The notes under the pieces: generated by a model | Database searches by the model: none | What the model saw: the letters and a program-made list of their open reading frames with translations, nothing else | Told to the model about the DNA's origin: nothing | Position numbers and translations under genes: made by a program | Part shown: positions 38,074 through 46,159 of the stretch, piece after piece | Layout: each line of letters opens with the position of its first letter | Numbering within the stretch: position 1 is the stretch's first letter | NCBI GenBank assembly: GCA_963823755.1 | Contig: CAWGMP010000007.1 | Location: forward strand, 585,912-649,911 | Direction of reading: 5' to 3' | DNA length: 64,000 bases | DNA from: GCA-003244245 sp963823755 | GTDB taxonomy: Bacteria > Actinomycetota > Actinomycetes > Mycobacteriales > Pseudonocardiaceae

Positions 38074-39567
38074 ATGAGTCAGTACGTCGTAGCGATCGAC
38101 CAGGGCACCACGTCCACCCGCTGCATGGTGTTCGACCACGACGGTCGGGTAGTCGGCGCGGATCAGCGTGAGCACCGACAACACTTCCCCGCAGCGGGCT
38201 GGGTGGAGCACGACCCGCTGGAGTTATGGGCGAATACCCGGCAGGTCGTGGCTGGGGCGTTGGCCAAGACCGGCCTAGCAGCACACGACATCGCCGCGGT
38301 CGGCATCGCCAACCAGCGGGAGACCGCCGTGGTGTGGAACCGGCGAAGCGGGAAGCCGGTGCACAACGCGATCGTGTGGCAGGACACCCGGACCGACCGG
38401 TTGTGCGCCGAACTCGGCGGCGACGCGGGCCCAACCCGCTACCAGCACCGCACGGGACTGCCGCTGTCCACCTACTTCTCCGGCCCCAAGATCCGCTGGA
38501 TTCTGGACCGGGTGGATGGGGCCCGGCAGCGAGCCGAGCACGGCGAGCTGTGCTTCGGGACCATCGACAGCTGGTTGCTGTGGAACATGACCGGTGTGTT
38601 GCACGTCACCGACCCCACCAACGCCTCCCGGACCCTGCTGATGGACCTGGGCACGCTGAGCTGGGACGACGGCATCGCCGCCGAGATGGGCATCCCCACA
38701 CCGATGCTGCCGCAGATCCGCTCATCGTCGGAGGTGTACGGCACGGTCCGGGAACCCGCGGAGCTGGCTGGAGTGCCCATCGCCGGCATCCTCGGTGACC
38801 AGCAGGCAGCCACCTTCGGGCAGGCCTGCCTAGCTGTCGGCGAGGCCAAGAATACCTACGGCACCGGCAACTTCATGCTGCTCAACACCGGTAGCGAGAA
38901 GGTTCGCAGCCGCCACGGGCTGCTCACGACGGTCTGCTACCAGCTCGAGGCCCGGGACCCGGTGTATGCGTTGGAGGGCTCGATCGCGGTCACCGGCTCA
39001 CTGGTGCAGTGGCTGCGGGACAACCTGGGCATGATCTCCTCTGCAGCACAGATCGAGGAGCTGGCGGCGACCGTCGAGGGCAACGGCGGGGCCTACTTCG
39101 TGCCGGCCTTCTCCGGGCTGTTCGCCCCGCACTGGCGCTCCGATGCTCGTGGCGCCATCGTCGGCCTGACCCGGTACGTCAACCGGGGGCATCTGGCCAG
39201 AGCAGTGCTGGAAGCCACCGCGTTCCAGACCCGTGAGGTGCTCGACGCGATGAATGCCGACTCCGGAGCTGTGCTGAACGCTCTCAAGGTCGACGGCGGG
39301 ATGGTGGGTAACGAACTGCTGATGCAGTTCCAGGCCGACATTCTGGGCGTCCCGGTGATCCGGCCCGTGATCAGCGAAACCAGCGCACTGGGCGCTGCCT
39401 ACGCCGCCGGCCTGGCGGTCGGGTTCTGGTCCGGTACGGAGGAGATCCGGGCGAACTGGGCAGCGGACCGGCGCTGGGATCCGGCGATGGACCCGCAGCG
39501 ACGCGAGAAGCTCTACGGCCAGTGGCGCAAGGCGGTGACCCGGACCCTCAACTGGGTCGACGACTGA
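38074..39567 (+). CDS. glpK: Glycerol kinase
   Basis: The 497-residue FGGY kinase phosphorylates glycerol to sn-glycerol-3-phosphate, the substrate of GlpD. It shows VVAIDQGTTSTRCMVFD, NQRETAVVWNRRSGKP and VWQDTRTD, the signature FVPAFSGLFAPHWRSDARG, and GGMVGNELLMQFQADILG. ATG at 38074 is chosen over TTG at 38071. The gap after the oxidase gene is 95 bp. No glpF or GlpR-type regulator is present. The 3' end overlaps a small convergent gene by 20 bases. Confidence 0.94.
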   Translation: MSQYVVAIDQGTTSTRCMVFDHDGRVVGADQREHRQHFPAAGWVEHDPLELWANTRQVVAGALAKTGLAAHDIAAVGIANQRETAVVWNRRSGKPVHNAIVWQDTRTDRLCAELGGDAGPTRYQHRTGLPLSTYFSGPKIRWILDRVDGARQRAEHGELCFGTIDSWLLWNMTGVLHVTDPTNASRTLLMDLGTLSWDDGIAAEMGIPTPMLPQIRSSSEVYGTVREPAELAGVPIAGILGDQQAATFGQACLAVGEAKNTYGTGNFMLLNTGSEKVRSRHGLLTTVCYQLEARDPVYALEGSIAVTGSLVQWLRDNLGMISSAAQIEELAATVEGNGGAYFVPAFSGLFAPHWRSDARGAIVGLTRYVNRGHLARAVLEATAFQTREVLDAMNADSGAVLNALKVDGGMVGNELLMQFQADILGVPVIRPVISETSALGAAYAAGLAVGFWSGTEEIRANWAADRRWDPAMDPQRREKLYGQWRKAVTRTLNWVDD

Positions 39568-39799
39568 GCGCGCGGCGCCGCGTCAGCAGCAGCGCTGCGC
39601 CAGATCCAGCGGTGGCGACCGCCCCACCTACGGTGAGTGACACCGCCAACATACTCACCTCGGTTTGCGGCACCGCTTGGCTGTCTGATCCGGTTGTGCT
39701 GACCGATCCGGCGGTACTGGCCGGCGGGTCGGCCATGGCCACCGGGACGGGACCCAGCAGGGCAGCGCCCGCGATCAGCCCGCAGGTGACGATCCGCAT
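39548..39799 (-). CDS. Small secreted/anchored Ala-Ser-rich protein
   Basis: ATG at 39797-39799 follows GAGGAGG. The 83 residues have a signal peptide ending at VAMADPP (Sec type), a Thr/Ser-rich middle, a second hydrophobic segment (SLTVGGAVATAGSGAALLL) and a basic tail (TRRRALSRRPS). This is the layout of short surface proteins with a C-terminal membrane anchor. The 3' end overlaps glpK. No family was recognised. Confidence 0.55.
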   Translation of the reverse strand: MRIVTCGLIAGAALLGPVPVAMADPPASTAGSVSTTGSDSQAVPQTEVSMLAVSLTVGGAVATAGSGAALLLTRRRALSRRPS

Positions 39800-39950
39800 T
39801 CGCAACCTCCTCATGCCAGCCCTCTCACCCGGTAAGACGCGTGGACACGCCGAGGGTTGCTTGACGGCCAGTACGCCCTGTGAGCAGGTTGTCACCGACG
39901 GCGGCGGCGGGAACACCAGAACGCATCGCGTGGCAGCTACGCTATCGCGC

Positions 39951-40403
39951 GTGCCGCTTTACGCCGCCTACGGGTCCAACATGGATCCCACACAGATGAT
40001 GCAGCGCGCGCCGCACTCACCGATGGCGATGACCGGGTGGCTGATCGGGTGGCGGCTGACCTTCGGAGGCGAGGACATCAGTTGGGAGGGGGCGCTGGCC
40101 ACCGTCGTCGAGGACCCTCTCTCCCAGGTGTTCGTCGTGATCTACGACGTGACAGCCGAGGACGAGAAGCTGCTCGACCACTGGGAGGGCGGCGACTTCG
40201 GGCTGCACAAGAAGCTGAAGCTACGGGTGCATACCCTAGACGGCTCGGTACTCGCCTGGCTTTACGTGCTGGACGCCTACGAAGGCGGCCTACCCTCGGC
40301 GCGCTATCTCGGCGTCATCGCCGATGCCGCCGAGGCGGCCGGCGCTCCGGAGGACTACGTCGCCGAGTTACGCATCCGTCCCTGCTCCGGCATCGGCCCC
40401 TGA
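39951..40403 (+). CDS. Gamma-glutamylcyclotransferase (AIG2-like)
   Basis: The 150-residue protein has the GGCT opening YAAYGSNMDP, the beta-barrel core, and ALATVVEDPLSQVFVVIYDV with the expected acidic residue in GGDFG. Such enzymes release 5-oxoproline from gamma-glutamyl amines or peptides. GTG at 39951 fits the family start. A glutamate-cysteine ligase gene is 1.3 kb downstream, so a role in gamma-glutamyl thiol turnover is possible. It ends at a strong hairpin. Confidence 0.8.
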   Translation: MPLYAAYGSNMDPTQMMQRAPHSPMAMTGWLIGWRLTFGGEDISWEGALATVVEDPLSQVFVVIYDVTAEDEKLLDHWEGGDFGLHKKLKLRVHTLDGSVLAWLYVLDAYEGGLPSARYLGVIADAAEAAGAPEDYVAELRIRPCSGIGP

Positions 40404-40433
40404 TTTCGCTGCTGGAGGCCATCCAGGATGTAT

Positions 40434-40468
40434 CTGCAGGCGCGGCCGCAATGCGGCCGCGCCTGCAG
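40434..40468. terminator. Hairpin terminator after the cyclotransferase gene
   Basis: A perfect 16-bp stem (40434-40449 with 40453-40468) with a three-base loop AAT lies 30 bp after the stop. It is GC-rich and contains overlapping PstI- and NotI-type palindromes. It is well placed for the upstream gene and would also serve the convergent glycine-rich peptide gene. Confidence 0.8.
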
Positions 40469-40620
40469 CGCCGACGGCAGTGCACGCGATAGCGTGATCA
40501 CGCGGCGGTACTGCACGACTGGAGGGGTAGTCGGCTGCCCCAGCACCGCCCGGAGCATTGCCATCGGCTATGCGGAGCCGTTCCCTAGCCAACAGCCCCG
40601 CATGTGATTGATAAACTCAC

Positions 40621-40896
40621 TCAGCCGCGGCCGCCGTTAGCGTTACCGCCGTTGCCGCCGGTGGCGTCACCCGCGCTGGCAGTCCCAGTTCCCAGGACGC
40701 CGAGGCCGCTCAGGATGTTGATGCCGAGGCCGCCCTGGGCGCTGCCACCGTTGCCACCCACGCCACCGTCGCCGCCCCCACCGTGGTGGCCTCCGTCGCA
40801 GCCGCAGCCGGCGGTGAACATGGACAGGACGGTACGGGCCGGGAGCAGCTCGACGTGCTGGCCGTCGATCTCGACGAAACTCAATACCTCAGACAT
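40621..40896 (-). CDS. Glycine-rich peptide with leader-like N-terminus (RiPP precursor candidate)
   Basis: ATG at 40894-40896 follows AAAGGAGG, one of the best ribosome sites in the window. The 91 residues start with a hydrophobic/acidic leader-like part (EVLSFVEIDGQHVELLPAR, then TVLSMF). A Cys/His cluster AGCGCDGGHHGGGGDGG follows, then a Gly/Asn/Ala-rich tail. The composition and short length suggest a processed or modified peptide, or a glycine-rich surface protein; no signal peptide is seen. An EgtA-type ligase gene is divergent upstream. I cannot name the family. Confidence 0.55.
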   Translation of the reverse strand: MSEVLSFVEIDGQHVELLPARTVLSMFTAGCGCDGGHHGGGGDGGVGGNGGSAQGGLGINILSGLGVLGTGTASAGDATGGNGGNANGGRG

Positions 40897-41679
40897 GCAT
40901 TTCCTCCTTTAGTGTGGCCCCGGTAGACCAGGGACAGAGCACCTCATCGGCCATATTTGCCGATTCGGTTAATACACACCATGGCGATAAGAAGGTCTCC
41001 TGACAACATCAATTATCCACCTAATTCTGTATCTCGCCACCTAGCTTTGAAGTCGATTTCTCGACTACTCAGTCAGCGGCAAGCAGTTATCGGAGCACCA
41101 GTACCTTCAGTACCTACTGCCCGATCCTGCCAGCTGGCCATCCGGAGCATCGCTGCTGGTGAGAGCCGGTTCCAGGCGGAGGCGTAGGCAGCGGGACGCC
41201 GCCGCGGGACAACGAGTACAGCGGGCGGGATGGCCCGTTGCAGCCTGCCCGGGACAGCTCATCCACCGAATACGAACAAACCCGCCGGTTTACCACGTGG
41301 TATCAACGGCGATGACCACCTAGTATCCGCGCGATCCGGTGACACAGCGATACCGACGCTAACGCAGTGCTGATCGGTGACCGTTGACCCTTCCCGCGAG
41401 GGAGCGCCGGGTGACCACCTAGACCAGGCTGCACCTGCAGCACTCAGTAGTTGCATCAGCTGTCCGGGCCAAGCGAGGATGGCCAGCAGATGAGGACCAC
41501 CACCAGCACGATCCGGCCGGCGATGAGGATCGGGGGCACGCCACCCGCTGTGGCAGCCTCCGAGCGGGCGCCTGGCCGCGTGAGGAACGCCGCCGCCCAC
41601 CGATGCGGCGTCGGCGAAAAGATCACTCTTTGACCGAAGGTGGCTCGAGAGCTCCAGTTCATTGAAGGGATCAAGGAAA
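40897..41679. other. Long divergent intergenic region
   Basis: About 780 bp separate the glycine-rich peptide gene from the EgtA-like gene. Bases 40946-40964 contain ATCGGC-7 nt-GCCGAT, a possible operator near the peptide promoter. The stretch 40970-41060 is AT-rich for this genome. TGACCACCTAG occurs twice, at about 41313 and 41412. Short ORFs lack ribosome sites and family-like sequence. I see no convincing gene or structured RNA. Confidence 0.5.
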
Positions 41680-43050
41680 ATGACAGTGCCTGCGCCGGCC
41701 GCACTGAGCAAAGAGGATCTGCGATCGTTGTTCGAGAAATCGGACGGTGCGGGCGAAAAAATCGGGATAGAGATCGAGAACGCGGTGGTCGATCCGGCCA
41801 CCGGCCGAGCCGCTCCGTACCGAGGAAGCAACGGCGTCGAGGCTCTCGTGTTGGCAATCATCGATGAATTCGACGGTGAGCCGATTTTCGATGGTGATCA
41901 CGCGACCGGGATGAATCACGTCAGTGGAATGCAGATCACCTTGGAACACGGTGGCGCACTAGAATACGCTTCGGCTCCACACCACGATGTGGTCAGCGTG
42001 ATCGCCGATATGCGGTCGGTGCTCGCGCGAGCGGACAAGCTCGCACATCGTCTCGGGCTTGCCATTCTGCCGGGCGCCAACATGCCTTTCAACACTGTTA
42101 CAGACGTTCCCGTCGTCGACAAGCCGCGTGGCACGATCATGCGGGAGTTCTTCGCTCAGCTCGGTGACGCAGGAGCGTGGGCCACCACGGTCATGGAGAC
42201 GACCCTGTCGACCCAGGTCACGCTCGACTATCTCAGCGAAAACGATCTCGTGGAGAAGCTGCGCATGCAGGTGGCAGCCTCACCGGTGATCGCCGGCCTG
42301 TTCGCGAACTCACCACTGGAGGGTGGCAAGCTCACGGGCCTGCTGTCTCGCCGCACGCAGTGCTGGCTGAAGGTCGACCCGCGTCGTTGTGGCGTCCTTC
42401 CCGCCGCGCTCAAAGAGGGAATGTGCATCGACGACTTCATCGAGTGGGCCATCGAACTACCGATGATCTACCACCTGGATCAGGACGGCACCTACCGACA
42501 CGCACCTGACCGGCCCTTCGGTGCACTACTCACCGAAGGATTCGCAGATGGCGCCAAGCCGACGATGAACGACTGGATCTCTCACCTGTCACAGATCTGG
42601 ACCGATGTGCGGCTACGGAGAACACTGGAACTGCGAGCCGCTGACGGACCGCCCTACCCCAGCGTCCCCGCGGTACCTGCTCTGTGGGTGGGACTCACCT
42701 ATCATCCCCCCTCGCGAGTCGCTGCCTGGGAGTTGCTCAAGCACTACACGATCGACGAACATCGAGCAGCCATGCCTGACGTAGCGGCCAAGGGGTTGGC
42801 AGCCAGGTTAGGCGGCGATTCCATCCACGATCTGGCTCGCGAACTCGTTCGGCTGGCTGAAGCCGGCCTGTCCGCGCGGGTCAGGGCCGGCCTCGAGCAG
42901 GCCGAAGTGCTGAGGTACCTGGATCCGATCAAAGATGTGATCAGCACCGGCATCACCTTCGCCGAACGCTGTATCGAACGCTGGGAACACGACCTCCGAC
43001 GCAGCCCGCAGAGATACGTCGAGGCGTATCGACTCATGGCTGGCAGGTGA
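41680..43050 (+). CDS. Glutamate-cysteine ligase, EgtA-like (GCS2 family)
   Basis: The 456-residue protein has GCS2-type motifs: GIEIENAVVDPATGR, GMNHVSGMQITLEHGGALEYAS, and WLKVDPRRCG, as in actinobacterial gamma-glutamylcysteine synthetases of the EgtA kind. EgtA supplies gamma-glutamylcysteine for ergothioneine. The other egt genes are not next to it, so a role in another gamma-glutamyl ligation, perhaps with the nearby peptide gene, is open. ATG at 41680 follows AAGGA; TTG at 41662 is an alternative. Its 3' end overlaps the convergent M20 gene by 17 bases. Confidence 0.72.
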   Translation: MTVPAPAALSKEDLRSLFEKSDGAGEKIGIEIENAVVDPATGRAAPYRGSNGVEALVLAIIDEFDGEPIFDGDHATGMNHVSGMQITLEHGGALEYASAPHHDVVSVIADMRSVLARADKLAHRLGLAILPGANMPFNTVTDVPVVDKPRGTIMREFFAQLGDAGAWATTVMETTLSTQVTLDYLSENDLVEKLRMQVAASPVIAGLFANSPLEGGKLTGLLSRRTQCWLKVDPRRCGVLPAALKEGMCIDDFIEWAIELPMIYHLDQDGTYRHAPDRPFGALLTEGFADGAKPTMNDWISHLSQIWTDVRLRRTLELRAADGPPYPSVPAVPALWVGLTYHPPSRVAAWELLKHYTIDEHRAAMPDVAAKGLAARLGGDSIHDLARELVRLAEAGLSARVRAGLEQAEVLRYLDPIKDVISTGITFAERCIERWEHDLRRSPQRYVEAYRLMAGR

Positions 43051-44293
43051 GATCTCTCACATCAGGCTGGGCGAGGGAGGCCAGCGCGGCATGCACCATA
43101 ACCCGCACGCCCAGCGGCAATGCGCGTTCGTCGAGATCGAAGGTGGACAGGTGGAGGTCCCGCTGCGGGCCCTCGCCCGACCAAACGCCGAGACGGCCCA
43201 TCGACCCGGACACGTGCTCGAGGTACCAACCGAAGTCCTCGCCACCGGAAGACTGCACGGTCTCAGTGAGGGCGTCTCCGCCGAGCGCCGTGACGACGGC
43301 GTCCTGCAGCAACCCGGTGCTTACTGGCTCATTGACCACAGGTGGCACCCCACGGACGTGTCGCAGATCGAAACCGACCCCAGTGGGCCCGAGCAGGCCG
43401 GCGACCAGATCGCGGACCAACGGCTTCATCCCGGCCCAGATCTCGCGGTCCCCCGTGCGCAACGTGCCACGCAGCAGGCCGTCCTGGGGGACGGCGTTCG
43501 CGGCGTGACCAGCCTGCACGGCACCCCAGACCAGCACCGTGCCCGACCGCGGATCGACCCGCCGCGACAACAGCGTGGGCACACCGGTGATCACGGTGCC
43601 GAGCGCATGCACCAGATCTGCGGTGAGGTGCGGCCGCGAGGTGTGCCCACCCGGTGAGGACAGCCGCAGCTCAAGCAGGTCGGTCGCCGAGGTGATCGCC
43701 CCGACTTGGGTGCCGACCATGCCCACCTGCAACGAGGGATCGCAGTGCAGTGAGAAGATCCGGTCGACGCTGGACAGACCACCCGCGGCGACCACATCGA
43801 GTGCACCACCAGGCAGCACCTCCTCGGCCGGCTGGAAGATCACCCGGATTCGACCAGGCAGTGCCGGGGCTGCCGCCAAGGCGAGCGCTGTGCCGATCAG
43901 GATCGCGGTATGCGCGTCATGCCCGCAGGCATGCATCACGCCGTCCCTGGTGGAGGCGAACGGCAGTCCAGTGGCCTCGGCCAAGGCAAGGGCATCGATG
44001 TCAGCGCGGAGCGCCACGCACCGCGAACCGGTGCCGATCTCACAGATCAGTCCAGTACCGCCGGGCAGCAGCGTGGGCCGTAGACCGGCGCTACTGAGGC
44101 GCTCGGCGATCAGCGCAGTAGTGCCGTGCTCGGAATAGGCGAGTTCCGGGTGGGCGTGGATGTGCCTGCGCCAGGCGACCAGGCTGACGCCGTGCCTCGA
44201 CAGCCACGTGTCCAACCATGACGGGCCCCGACCGGCCGCGATGTCCTGTGGTGCTCCCGCCACCGGGAGCAGACTGGGTTTCAGCAGTGTCAC
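43034..44293 (-). CDS. M20 family amidohydrolase (AmiA/HipO-like)
   Basis: The 419-residue metallohydrolase has the M20D pattern: RRHIHAHPELAYSEHGT, ALRADIDALALAEATG, VMHACGHDAHTAILIG, FQPAEEVLPGGALDVV and the C-terminal SSGGEDFGWYL. These enzymes release amino acids from N-acyl or amide substrates. GTG at 44291-44293 follows CTGGAGG. In mycobacteria related amiA1/amiB1 genes lie in the same chromosomal neighbourhood, close to deoD. Confidence 0.86.
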   Translation of the reverse strand: MTLLKPSLLPVAGAPQDIAAGRGPSWLDTWLSRHGVSLVAWRRHIHAHPELAYSEHGTTALIAERLSSAGLRPTLLPGGTGLICEIGTGSRCVALRADIDALALAEATGLPFASTRDGVMHACGHDAHTAILIGTALALAAAPALPGRIRVIFQPAEEVLPGGALDVVAAGGLSSVDRIFSLHCDPSLQVGMVGTQVGAITSATDLLELRLSSPGGHTSRPHLTADLVHALGTVITGVPTLLSRRVDPRSGTVLVWGAVQAGHAANAVPQDGLLRGTLRTGDREIWAGMKPLVRDLVAGLLGPTGVGFDLRHVRGVPPVVNEPVSTGLLQDAVVTALGGDALTETVQSSGGEDFGWYLEHVSGSMGRLGVWSGEGPQRDLHLSTFDLDERALPLGVRVMVHAALASLAQPDVRDLTCQP

Positions 44294-44470
44294 AAAGTAC
44301 CTCCAGCGGTCGCCGACGCCCCCCAACGCGCAAGCTGGTGGTTCACCTCGTCACCGCAGTCGATCGTGATGGTCGGATGGGTCACCAGCGGCACCCTAAG
44401 AGTGTTGAGTACCGACCTCGTAGCAGAAATACCTTGCCCACCGGACTCTCCGGCATGGCTGCCGCTGTGT

Positions 44471-46105
44471 TCACTCCCCAATTCTGCCCGACCGGGATGA
44501 GAACGTCTCTGCCGGTACGTAGGTACCCCACACGTCGCGCAGCGCGTGGCACACCTCACCGACCGTGGCGCGGGCGGCGAGTGCCTGTCTCATCGGGTAC
44601 AGCACGTTGATACCGGCGTCCTTGGCGGCACGTCGCAGCTCATCCAGGGCGCGGTCGACCTCGGCGGACGATCTCGACGAGCGCAGCGCGGCGAGTCGTG
44701 CCCGGGCGCTGTCCTCGATCGTCGGGTCCACCCGCAGCGGCTGGTAGGACTCCTCGGTGTGCTGCCGGAAACGGTTGAGCCCGACCACCACCCGGTCGCC
44801 GGAGTCGATCTCCATGGCGGTCCGGTAGGCGGTCGCCTCGATCTCCGATTTCTGAAAACCCGCCTCGATGGCGTGCACGGCGCCACCCAGCGAGTCCACC
44901 CGCTCGATCAGGGCCACCGCGGCGGCCTCGACCTCGTCGGTCATCGCCTCGATCGCGTAGGAGCCGGCGAAGGGATCCACGGTGGACGTCAGATCCGTCT
45001 CGTAGGCCAGCACCTGCTGGGTTCGCAGGGCCAACCGGGCGGCCTTCTCGGTGGGCAGCGCGATCGCCTCATCGTAGGCGTTGGTGTGCAACGACTGGGC
45101 GCCGCCGAAGATCGCGGCGATCGCCTGCGCGGTGACCCGGATCAGGTTGACCTCGGGCTGTTGCGCGGTGAGCTGCACACCGGCGGTCTGAGCGTGGAAT
45201 CGCAACATCAAAGACCGGGGGTGCCGCGCGCCGAAGCGCTCCCTCATCATCCGAGCCCAGATCCGCCGGGCGGCCCGGAATTTGGCGACCTCTTCCAGCA
45301 GCGTGGTGCGGCAGACGAAGAAGAACGACAGCCGCGGCGCGAACTCGTCGACGACCATCCCGGCATTCAGCGCGGCCTGCACATACTGCGCCCCGTTGGT
45401 CAGTGTGAAGGCGATTTCCTGCGCGGGGTTCGCGCCTGCCTCCGCCATGTGGTATCCGGAGATGGAGATGGTGTTCCAGTGCGGGATCTCGGACTGGCAA
45501 TAGCCGAAGATGTCCGAGGTGAGCCGCAGGGAATGCGCCGGCGGGTAGATATAGGTGCCCCGCGCGATGTACTCCTTGAGTACGTCGTTCTGCACCGTCC
45601 CGGTCAGCTTCGAGCCCGCGACCCCCTGCTCCTCGGCGACCAATTGGTAGAGCAGCAGCAGCACACTTGCCGGAGCGTTGATCGTCATCGAGGTGGACAC
45701 CTCGTCCAGCGGGATCGCGTCGAACAGCGTCCGCATGTCCTCGATCGAGTCGATGGCCACCCCGACCTTACCGACCTCGCCGTGCGCGATCGCCTCGTCG
45801 GAGTCATAACCCATCTGCGTGGGCAGGTCGAAGGCCACCGACAGGCCGGTCTGCCCGGCCCGCAGGAGCTGGTGGTAGCGGGCGTTGGACTCGGTGGCGC
45901 TGCCGTACCCGGCGTACTGGCGCATCGTCCAGGGACGCCGGGTGTACATGGTGGGGTACACCCCGCGGGTGAACGGGAACTCCCCGGGCTCGCCCAGCCG
46001 CTGCGCCAGCCCGTCCGCGACGTCCTGCGCGCGATACACCGGCTTGATCCCGAAGCCCGACTCTGCCGTCTTCGGGGCCGCCGCCGGGGCTGTCTCGTCC
46101 ACCAT
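44471..46105 (-). CDS. Acyl-CoA mutase large (alpha) subunit, B12-dependent
   Basis: The 544-residue protein covers the substrate-binding TIM barrel of methylmalonyl-CoA mutase-type enzymes: YPTMYTRRPWTMRQYAGYGSATESN, GLSVAFDLPTQMGYDSD, HWNTISISGYHMAEAGA, and QQPEVNLIRVTAQAIAAIFGGAQSLHTNAYDEA. The C-terminal B12-binding domain is absent, so a separate small subunit is needed; none is encoded nearby. The substrate may be methylmalonyl-CoA or isobutyryl-CoA. ATG at 46103-46105 is chosen; an upstream in-frame ATG would add seven residues. It diverges from the kinase gene. Confidence 0.87.
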   Translation of the reverse strand: MVDETAPAAAPKTAESGFGIKPVYRAQDVADGLAQRLGEPGEFPFTRGVYPTMYTRRPWTMRQYAGYGSATESNARYHQLLRAGQTGLSVAFDLPTQMGYDSDEAIAHGEVGKVGVAIDSIEDMRTLFDAIPLDEVSTSMTINAPASVLLLLYQLVAEEQGVAGSKLTGTVQNDVLKEYIARGTYIYPPAHSLRLTSDIFGYCQSEIPHWNTISISGYHMAEAGANPAQEIAFTLTNGAQYVQAALNAGMVVDEFAPRLSFFFVCRTTLLEEVAKFRAARRIWARMMRERFGARHPRSLMLRFHAQTAGVQLTAQQPEVNLIRVTAQAIAAIFGGAQSLHTNAYDEAIALPTEKAARLALRTQQVLAYETDLTSTVDPFAGSYAIEAMTDEVEAAAVALIERVDSLGGAVHAIEAGFQKSEIEATAYRTAMEIDSGDRVVVGLNRFRQHTEESYQPLRVDPTIEDSARARLAALRSSRSSAEVDRALDELRRAAKDAGINVLYPMRQALAARATVGEVCHALRDVWGTYVPAETFSSRSGRIGE

Positions 46106-46159
46106 CACGTCTGTATGACACATGCCGGCAGTAACCACAACGCAGGGCATCATGGGGCC

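Noticed and set aside
40957..41640. Small ORFs in the long intergenic region upstream of the EgtA-like gene
   Set aside because: They have no ribosome sites, no recognisable domains and atypical composition.
44546..46140. Very long plus-strand open frame antisense to the acyl-CoA mutase, continuous with the kinase frame
   Set aside because: It is a high-GC shadow frame with no family-like sequence. The kinase has its own GTG start at 46160.
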